A stretch of 64,000 bases of DNA from the NCBI GenBank assembly GCA_026027325.1, contig JAMSLZ010000007.1:1178001-1242000 (forward strand), written 5' to 3'. The notes under the pieces were generated by a model that searched no databases, had not been told where the DNA came from, and saw nothing but the letters and a program-made list of their open reading frames with translations. The position numbers and the translations under genes were made by a program. Of the stretch, positions 1 through 7,300 are shown in pieces (position 1 is the stretch's first letter; each line of letters opens with the position of its first letter). Source of the stretch: Actinomucor elegans. Taxonomy: Eukaryota; Mucoromycota; Mucoromycetes; Mucorales; Mucoraceae.

Positions 1-33
1 GGGATTAAATATATCTATTATAAAAAAATAAAA

Positions 34-41
34 AAAATTGA
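34..41 (+). promoter_or_regulatory. AAAATTGA box upstream of AT-rich ORF
   Basis: The octamer AAAATTGA ends 23 bp before the ATG at 65. It is the same string as the early-promoter element of Mimivirus-group giant viruses, which lies at a similar distance before start codons. In DNA this AT-rich a chance match is possible, so it is suggestive only. No ATNTGA element, the upstream signal of yeast cytoplasmic linear plasmids, was seen here. Confidence 0.35.
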
Positions 42-64
42 AAAAGTAATAATATAAAAAAGAA

Positions 65-361
65 ATGGATGAAATATTTAATATTATTGTAGATGATAAA
101 TATAAATACAATATTAAACGAAGTATAATTATAAAAGATATGAAAAAATATGATTTAGCAGAATACAAAATAAAGCAAAAAGATGGGTGTTATGAAATCT
201 ACATGAAAAAAAATGGTTCAAATAAAAGATTAAGAAAAGTATATGAATTTAAGACATATAATAAAGATAAAAACAAAGGTATAAAAAGAAAAACATTAGA
301 TAATAAGAATAATATGATACTTGATGAAATCGCACCCATCATGAAAAAACTTAAATTATAA
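65..361 (+). CDS. Hypothetical AT-rich protein, possibly viral or plasmid-derived
   Basis: A 98-codon ORF runs from ATG at 65 to TAA at 359-361. The protein is very basic (many Lys) and rich in Ile, Asn, Asp and Tyr. It has no signal peptide, membrane segment or motif that I recognise. Codons nearly always end in A or T, unlike the neighbouring fungal genes. An AAAATTGA box lies 23 bp upstream. A decayed ORF on the other strand ends 2-5 bp away, giving tight tail-to-tail packing as in compact viral or plasmid genomes. It could be a truncated larger gene, because the window starts only 64 bp upstream. The function is unknown. Confidence 0.45.
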   Translation: MDEIFNIIVDDKYKYNIKRSIIIKDMKKYDLAEYKIKQKDGCYEIYMKKNGSNKRLRKVYEFKTYNKDKNKGIKRKTLDNKNNMILDEIAPIMKKLKL

Positions 362-567
362 TTTAAATATATTTTCTAAATTAAATTTTTCAATATATAT
401 TCCATTAATTTTAACATTTATATCATGCTGATAATTATTATCTAAATTAAATTTTTATTTTCTAAGTTTTTTATTTCTTCCTTCACAATATCTATTTCTA
501 ATAAATTTTCATTATATTCATCATATGAGAAACATTTTAAATATAATTTTATTGTTATTATATATTT
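356..567 (-). pseudogene. Decayed AT-rich coding fragment
   Basis: On the minus strand two overlapping open stretches read like protein. One runs from about 567 down to a stop at 442-444 and is rich in Glu, Asn and Lys. The other is in a different frame and runs from about 455 to a stop at 356-358. A single-base indel near 442-455 separates them, so this looks like a gene broken by a frameshift. Open sequence continues upstream of 567 beyond a TAA at 568-570. No product is recognised. It ends directly against the plus-strand ORF at 65-361. Confidence 0.35.
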
Positions 568-636
568 TTAATTAATATTTTTATTATCTATTACTTGATA
601 TATAAAATTAAATAGTTTTAATAGAAAAACAAAATA

Positions 637-736
637 AAATATTGAAAATAAAGGAAAAAGTAGAATTTATGATAAAAATATGAAAAAAAGAATTATTTTA
701 GAAATTAGTAATAGTAATTATTTAAATACTTTTTGA
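637..736 (+). pseudogene. AT-rich coding fragment, broken
   Basis: A stop-to-stop plus-strand stretch of 32 codons (after TAA 634-636, ending TGA 734-736) has the Asn/Lys/Ile-rich make-up of the ORF at 65-361. The same frame continues upstream past the TAA with coding-like composition. I read it as a remnant of another gene of the same AT-rich element. No function can be given. Confidence 0.25.
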
Positions 737-840
737 TATATTTATTGGTCATATTAAAAGCTTAAAAAACAAAAAATGTTAAGCATTTCCCTATGAAGTG
801 TAAAATAAAATATTATGTATTATTAGTATAAATTAAATCT

Positions 841-2870
841 GAGACCTCGTTTGGTAATCACCCTCGCTCAGTAATCGTTCCGTATGGATTATCATTTGGT
901 TTGACCTGATCAGGATCAATTGGGTCTGGGAGTCAATGGCCAATTTGTTCAAAGTGTGAACTAACAAGACCAGTGATACCAATGTTCAATTGAGGTAAGA
1001 TGTCAAGACCAAAGCAAATAGGAACATCTTCATGAGTAAAGAAAGGAAAAACTTCAAAAGTATGGTAAAAAGATTTTTTATTATAGAATACTTTTAGAGT
1101 GCAAGACCCTATTCTACTGATCGCATTATTGACGTGGCCAAGCTGGATTGTGCCTTCTTGCTTCACCAAAGGAATAGGTGGAACAAGTGAGTTAAAAAAC
1201 TCTGGCGTAACCATAGAAAAGCTCGAACCCGAATCGATCAAACTGTAGGTAGTAATATTCTCTATAATAGCCGGTACAAAGAGAGAATTAGAAATCTGTC
1301 TTGGTGGCAATGAAAATCTTTTGTGATACTTACAAGCTTGTGCCTGCGCGGCGACCAGAAGCGATTCTTCATCTGAAATATCCATATCGTTGATGCGTTG
1401 TGTGGCAACAGCCACAGCAGAAGAAGAAGAAGCATTGGTTGATCCAGCAGAAGAAGCAACAGAAGTATTAGTCTCGACGGTAGTGGAAACCGGAGCACGA
1501 GGAGCAGCAGAAGAAGTAGTAGTAGTGGTGCGAGAGGCAGAAGAGGAAAAACGTTCGGGCGACGTGGACATAGCTCTCATTACCAGATTACTGGCAGATT
1601 TACCAACACCATTCACTGCAGCAGATGAATCACAGCGATGTGATGGGTTCCAATTCTTAGCGCCACAACGACGGCAGTCACCAGGACCAGGCTTGGGTAC
1701 ACCTCCCAGTTTAGCAGCGCGACAAGAGTCCGTGCTATGCGTAGTCGATCGGTGGAAAGAACAGAACAACCCTTTCTTTTCTCTTGTACTAGACGAAGAA
1801 GAAGGTTTTGATGCGTACTTCGAGGCAGCAGCACCATTAGGAAACGATGACGACGATGGTTCATCAGAAACCTTTGACTTTTTCGTGCCAAGAGATTCCC
1901 TTTGATCGTCACCAGTACGCTTGTTAGCACGCATAGAAGCCAAACGACTGTCCAAGTTACGAGCCACAGCGCAAACATACTCGAGATTCTGCGTCTGAGT
2001 TTCAGTTCCCATATTCATAGTATATGCCATACGTTCTTGGAATGAGTCAGGCAATCCACGCAAGAAGGTAGATATTAACAAGAACGAATCATTCAAGTCA
2101 GCACGACGACGTAACGCGTTGAAGCGGTCAATATACTGTTCAATTGTCTCGGTTGACCGTTTAGTGATGGCCATGAGCTCGTTAGCAGCAGTAGAGCGAT
2201 CTACACTTGCATTCACACCAAACTTCTTCAAAAAGGCATCTTTTACAATGGACCAAGTAGCAGCAACACCAGGCACAAAGAAGGTTTCTTTCAAGAATGT
2301 TTGATGATCCTCGTTTAAGCAACAGTACTTAAGTAGACGAGCACCATTGACGTCCAAGTCAAGACCATGACACTCTACAACGACTTCGAAGCGAGAAAGA
2401 CAGGTACGCAAGTCAGTGAAGATGGTAGACTTGTTGTCAGAAACCATACCAACCCATTGGATAATAGGTAAGTCATTGGGAACAAACTCAGTACGTAATA
2501 TAGTACTCTTAGTAGGACCCAGAGAAGCAGAAGCAGGACTAGCAGCAGAGCTACCAAGGGATTCTTCCATAGCCAGAAGAGATTCCTTAAATAGCTTCAA
2601 ATCCTTTTGACGAAGAGCAAGATCACCACGAAGTTTCTTGGCAGCTTCTTCAGAGAGAACACCAGGAGTCACCAACTGGATAGTCATCTTGGCGATTTGA
2701 GCAGAGGCTTGACGGATAGCGTCCTTGATCACCTCAACGGAGTCAGATACGGATAAACCGTCATCACAGTTGTTCATCTCTACGTCTTGATCAGCAGAGG
2801 ATTCAACAGCAGCAGGAGGATTAATGACAACGTCATTAGAACCAGAAACAGTAGAGATAAGAGCAGACAT
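841..2870 (-). mobile_element. Truncated Ty3/gypsy retroelement (gag-protease end)
   Basis: Reading on the minus strand, this is the 5' part of a Ty3/gypsy element: a Gag-protease frame, then about 90 bp of homology to the start of Pol. Homology to the intact element's Pol linker continues past a TGA at 933-935 and past a second TGA near 858, up to about 841. There the sequence stops at the AT-rich block. RT, RNase H, integrase and the 3' LTR are absent. It belongs to a different family from the intact element at 3804-10307, since the Gag is similar in order but strongly diverged. Confidence 0.75.
933..2870 (-). CDS. Gag-protease polyprotein of truncated Ty3/gypsy element
   Basis: The 645-residue frame starts with ATG at 2868-2870. 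The N-terminal third is Gag capsid-like (helical, with an FLKKFG segment like the second element's FLSRFG). A Ser-rich linker with two small Cys/His clusters follows: CSFHRSTTHSTDSC, then CRRCGAKNWNPSHRC. A retropepsin domain with the active-site triplet DSG (in LIDSGSSF) lies near residue 560. In the intact relative at 4353-9590 the equivalent domain continues directly into RT; here a TGA follows a few residues after the conserved ITGLVS stretch. The TGA could be a nonsense mutation, or a Gag-Pol boundary in this family. The downstream Pol is missing, so the copy cannot transpose by itself. Confidence 0.75.
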   Translation of the reverse strand: MSALISTVSGSNDVVINPPAAVESSADQDVEMNNCDDGLSVSDSVEVIKDAIRQASAQIAKMTIQLVTPGVLSEEAAKKLRGDLALRQKDLKLFKESLLAMEESLGSSAASPASASLGPTKSTILRTEFVPNDLPIIQWVGMVSDNKSTIFTDLRTCLSRFEVVVECHGLDLDVNGARLLKYCCLNEDHQTFLKETFFVPGVAATWSIVKDAFLKKFGVNASVDRSTAANELMAITKRSTETIEQYIDRFNALRRRADLNDSFLLISTFLRGLPDSFQERMAYTMNMGTETQTQNLEYVCAVARNLDSRLASMRANKRTGDDQRESLGTKKSKVSDEPSSSSFPNGAAASKYASKPSSSSSTREKKGLFCSFHRSTTHSTDSCRAAKLGGVPKPGPGDCRRCGAKNWNPSHRCDSSAAVNGVGKSASNLVMRAMSTSPERFSSSASRTTTTTSSAAPRAPVSTTVETNTSVASSAGSTNASSSSAVAVATQRINDMDISDEESLLVAAQAQACKYHKRFSLPPRQISNSLFVPAIIENITTYSLIDSGSSFSMVTPEFFNSLVPPIPLVKQEGTIQLGHVNNAISRIGSCTLKVFYNKKSFYHTFEVFPFFTHEDVPICFGLDILPQLNIGITGLVSSHFEQIGH

Positions 2871-2924
2871 ATTGAGTAGTAAGTGTATAATAAACCAAAA
2901 AGTAGCAGATAAGGTTAAAAAAAA

Positions 2925-3288
2925 TGTTATATCGAATATAATAAAGACTGTAAAAATAACCAGACTGATAAAACGAATTGATTTATTAAAGCATTAAAAT
3001 GATGAGCTATTTATACAAAATTGAAGTTCGGATTTAACTTGATATTATAGACGATTGAGTTAGTCAAAGACTGCGCTCATGGAGTTAACAAGGATTTATA
3101 GTAATCCATTCTAGTACGACTTTATATTCGGTGATAGATAGTTTATGAAGGTTAGTTGCACTAAGCATTGATTTCCATATATATCTCTTAACCGACGTTA
3201 CAAAGCTGTCAAAGCACAAGCTGAGTATAAGCATTGTCGAACATTGACCTGATTGGTGACGGACACTGAACAAGTCATGTTTACAACA
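2925..3288 (-). repeat. Putative LTR of the truncated gypsy element
   Basis: On the minus strand this stretch ends ...GATATAACA just before T8, the same layout as the intact element, whose LTR ends ...GGATATAACA followed by T7. The inner end (2925) is therefore fairly secure. The outer end is a guess: TGTTGTAAAC at 3288 resembles the TGTTGTATTC start of the other LTR family. No second copy or target duplication is available to confirm it. Confidence 0.4.
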
Positions 3289-3514
3289 ATTTAACATATG
3301 ATTTATAACAAACATATAACATTCAAAATAGTATAAATAGCCTTTAGAACACATCAAAATAAACATTATCTCTTATCTTATAAAATATTTCCAAGTCCTG
3401 TACTTACCTCAAGTTACATTCAATTATTCTATTGGCTGCGTGATTTCAAAACACGTGATTTTCTATTATTAAAAAGTAAACATCTTTACCATCTGCAAGA
3501 CTGACAATATCAAC

Positions 3515-3597
3515 GGAAAGATGGCCGAGTTGGTCTAAGGCGTCACGTTAAGGTCGTGATCTCTTCGGAGGCGTGGGTTCAAATCCCACTCTTTTCA
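3515..3597 (+). tRNA. tRNA-Leu (anticodon AAG)
   Basis: The 83-nt sequence folds as a class II tRNA. The acceptor stem is GGAAAGA/TCTTTTC with one G-T pair. A D-arm begins GCCGAG. The anticodon stem TCACG/CGTGA encloses the loop TTAAGGT with anticodon AAG. There is a long variable arm, and a T-arm GTGGG-TTCAAAT-CCCAC with discriminator A. There is no intron. A T-rich stretch follows as Pol III terminator. An identical gene lies at 23911-23993. Ty3/gypsy pieces flank it on both sides. Confidence 0.95.
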
Positions 3598-3803
3598 CTT
3601 TTATCTTTTGCATTAATTCGCTTATGTAAGTAATACTTTTTGTATCAAGTACACATAGATTTGTGAGTAACCTTTTAATTAGTATAAATATTAAATAGAA
3701 CGCTAAATGAATAAAGATTATCTTTTATCTCTAAGTTACACTTTTGTCGTGTGCCGAGATATATGTTTTATACTCGATTCCAATAAACGTGTACAAAGGT
3801 GTT

Positions 3804-4307
3804 TGTTGTATTCCACCTACTATTTTGCATCGACATAATAGTAAGGAATCAACTGTTCATTTATGTCATACACGGACTCTATCTGATAACCCAATCAGAT
3901 TAACGAGGCCTGCATAAATACAAGCGATGTGTCATCCTTAGAACTATTAGCCAATAATCCTTACAAGAAACACGCGGCATCATACTATCGAGTAGTATCG
4001 AGTGTATCTCAAGATAAGACCTGAATATCGAATAACGCGTGGGTTATACAATTACAACAATGCGTGGTTGAAAGGCTTATTAGTGGCTGCTGGGATTGGA
4101 CTCCGTTGTACGGCCATGCGTGCTGATAGATATTGAATGCTACACTATCAAGCTCTGATGAAATGTATATAAAGAAGACTTGATTTTGAATTGTGAATAA
4201 AACATTAGAATAACTTTTACTATCAGGATAGCTGATTCCATTGACTGTCTATTCTTTTATTATTGTATTTTAAATTATATCCTTCGTCTTTAGCACCGGA
4301 TATAACA
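3804..4307 (+). repeat. 5' LTR (504 bp)
   Basis: It starts TGTTGTATTCC and ends CCGGATATAACA. A TATA box (GTATATAAAG, about 4165-4174) is followed by AATAAA at about 4196-4201, marking the promoter and polyadenylation region that bound the short R segment. It looks identical to the copy at 9804-10307. Confidence 0.95.
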
Positions 4308-4352
4308 TTTTTTTGAATCAAGCTTTTTCCAACAATTACAATCTTATTACCA
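4308..4352 (+). promoter_or_regulatory. Primer-binding region and leader of chromovirus
   Basis: The base after the 5' LTR begins T7 followed by GAATC. It lacks the TGG expected where a tRNA 3'-CCA end would pair. The truncated family also has T8 directly after its LTR. Known alternatives are self-priming, as in Tf1/sushi-type chromoviruses, or an internal tRNA fragment. I found no convincing complementary stretch near the probable transcript start. The leader runs 45 bp to the ATG. Confidence 0.45.
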
Positions 4353-7300
4353 ATGTCTTCTCCTGCTGCCTCCATTCACTCTGGTGAACCTACTGTTTCT
4401 GTTGCTCAAGCCAACTTACCTGTTCTTGATGCATCCATGGAAGAATCTTCTGGTTCTGCTGCTTCTTTTGTTGATCGACAAGTGCAAGCTGAAGAATCTC
4501 TCCGTAGTATGCAAGATACTATCAACCAACTCACTATTGAGTTAACCATTCTTGCTGCTCGTCTCTCGTCTCCTTTGTCTGGTGATAATCTCGATGATTT
4601 CCAGGCTGAATACTTGCAGAAGGATAGTGTTCTTAAGGCTGTTATCGCTACCAAAGCCTTAATTGAGAAATCCAATGCTGACTCTGTCAAGTATGCTCGC
4701 GCTGTTGTTGATCCCAAGGCACCCATCAAGGTTTCTAGTGTGTGTCCCAACAACATGCCTTATCTTCAATGGGTTGGTGAAGTTCATGAGCCTAACGCTC
4801 ATATTTTTATCGATGCTGCTGCTTGTTTGACACGTTTTCAAAACGTAATGTATGCTCATCGTTTGGACTTCGACACCAACTATGAACGATTAGTGTTGTC
4901 TCAAATGTCGCAAGCTCAACTTACCTGGTATGAAGTTGAGTTTCATCAGAACGCTCGTGCCGCTGGTATTGCTTCCCCTACTTGGCTCATGTTCAAGAAT
5001 GAGTTCCTCTCTCGGTTTGGTACAACCGTTGATGAAGATCGTGCTGCCTGTGCTCGCTCTCTTGTTGACATCAAGTTAGCCAAAGGTGAATCTCTTTTTG
5101 CTTTCATTGATCGCTTCAATGATCTCCGTCGTCGTGCTGTTGACCAGTGCTTACCTGCCTCCATTCTTGTGGATAAGTTTTTACACGCTTTGCCCACTGA
5201 ATTTGCTGACAAGGTCATTACTTCGCGTCTTTCCTTACCAAAGGATCAAAAGTCGAATGTGGATGTAGTGATGCGTCTTGCTCGTGAACTGTACAATGAC
5301 TTGTACAAAGAGAAAGGTCTTCCTGGTGTCTCTGCTTCTGTTTCTTCTGCTTCTGGTTCTTCTTCGCGTGTGTCAAACATACCTTCTGCTGCCAACTATG
5401 TGCACCGTGAAAGTGACAAGTCTCGTCACGCTGTTCCTTCTTCTCTTGGTGTTGCCTCTTCTGCCATGTCTATTGGTAAGGTTGCCAAACGTCCTTCTTC
5501 TACTGCTTCCACTGGGAAATATTGTTCTTTTCACAAAGTCAATACCCATGATACTGCCAACTGTAAGGCTATCTCTCGTGCGTCATCTGTTATTGCTAAC
5601 CAGCAACCTCTTGCTGCTGCTTCCGGTTCTTTGCCTTCTTCAAGTCAAGTTCCTATTAACAATCGTACTTGTCATTCGTGTGGAGCTCCTGGTTGGACAC
5701 GCCAGCATCGTTGCAATACTGCTGTGCGTAACGATCCCAATCAAGGACCAACTCATCGTTTTGGGATGATGAGTATTGCAGGTGCTGCTTCTCGTGCCTT
5801 TGGTTCTTCTGGTGCTATTGCATCATCTTCTGCTTCGTTGGCTCCGGCCTCGAACCTATCGACAGTTGCTCCCGCAGTAACTCCATTCAATTCCGAAGTT
5901 AGCTCTTCATCTTCTGCTGTTCCTGTTCAGGAACACATGAATATCGATGAACACGCAGCCGTCCAGGCACAACTTTGTAAGTCAAACATATTTTCAAATT
6001 TACCCAAACAAAGATCTAATGCGATTCTTTTACCTATTGTTGTGCAGAACATTCGCGTCTACGCATACTTGGATACAGGCTGTACGTTCAGCATATGTTC
6101 TCCTCGCTTCTTTCGTTCTCTTGGTGTTGGCTTTACGCCTTCATCTGGTACGGTTCAGCTTGGTCATGTTAACACGCAACAACCTAGGATTGGTTATACT
6201 TCTTTGAACATTTTGTACAATAAAATACAATTGAAGCATAAATTTGAATTGTTTGATTTCTATACAGAGGACGATAGTGCGCCTATTTTATTTGGTCTTG
6301 ACATTATGCCTCTTCTTAACATCGCTATCACTGGGTTGGTATCAACTTGGGATGATCATACTGGTCCTGCATTGCCATCACCAATCGATCCTGAAGATAT
6401 CAAACCTAATAATAGTCCTTTTGGTACTGCTGATGAACGCCAATTGATGCAATCTAAACTTAAACCACTGTTAGCTGCAAACGCTAATATCGATTTGAAG
6501 AATACCTACTGCAATTTGCCTGGCGCAATAGTACAATTGGAAACGCAACCCGGTAAAGTAGCTTACCGTAAGCCATACCCAATTCCTATTGCCTACAAGC
6601 AATCCGTATTAGATCAAATTGAAACTTGGAAAAATGAAGGTGTAATAGAAGTTGCACAAAGTCACACCGGCTTTAATTCTCCCCTTCTATGTGTTAGTAA
6701 GAAAAATGCTGATGGTATCTATTCGTTTAAGAAGCCTAGAGTAGTAGCTGACGTTCGTGAGTTAAACTCGATTCTTATTAGTACGGATAAGTACAATATA
6801 CCTCTCATTTCGGACATCCATGAACGCTTAAGTAATGCCAAAATCATTACTAGTATCGATATCCATTCTTGCTTCACTAGCTTCCTCGTTGACCCTGCTC
6901 ACAAAAGCAAGTTAAACTTTATGTGTCCTTTTACTAACTTGCAATATACTTTTCGCAAAGTATGTTTCGGTGTGTCCTTTATTGCTAATTTGGTACAAAG
7001 GACCTTAACTAACTTGTTCAGTGACCTTCCTTACGTAACGATCTATATCGATGACATTTGCATCAGTACCAATGATTCTCTAGCACATCATACTGATTGT
7101 GTAGCCGAAGTTATCCGTCGCCTCACAAACGCAAATCTTCAACTTTCTCCAGAAAAGATTGTACTTGCTCAGAAAAGTATTCACATTTTGGGTTGGTCAA
7201 TTGTAGATGGTAAATTGATGCCTGATCCAAGAAAAGTATCAAATGTACACACCTGGCCTCTTCCTCAGACGGGTAAAGACATTATGCGATACTTGGGTTA

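Larger units (their letters stand above)
1..840. other. Extremely AT-rich foreign-looking block
   Basis: By eye the G+C here is far below the rest of the window; most stretches are almost pure A/T. The block ends abruptly near 840, where retroelement sequence of normal composition begins. It holds an intact ORF (65-361) and pieces of other reading frames on both strands, all rich in Lys, Asn, Ile, Asp and Glu, as expected of a very AT-rich coding genome rather than of random A/T filler. Possible sources are an integrated large DNA virus, a linear plasmid-like element, an AT-rich endobacterium, or an assembly join. The sequence does not decide between them. Confidence 0.6.

Noticed and set aside
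1390..1905. 171-codon plus-strand frame inside the gag-protease gene
   Set aside because: Antisense shadow of a Ser/Thr/Ala-rich coding region; no motif of its own.
4080..4140. 5S rRNA-like GTACGGCCATGC in the LTR
   Set aside because: Only about 12 bp resemble 5S rRNA; the rest does not fold or match.
5278..5769. 163-codon Leu-rich frame inside gag
   Set aside because: Out-of-frame reading of Ser-rich codons (TCT/CTT); shadow of the intact Gag-Pol.
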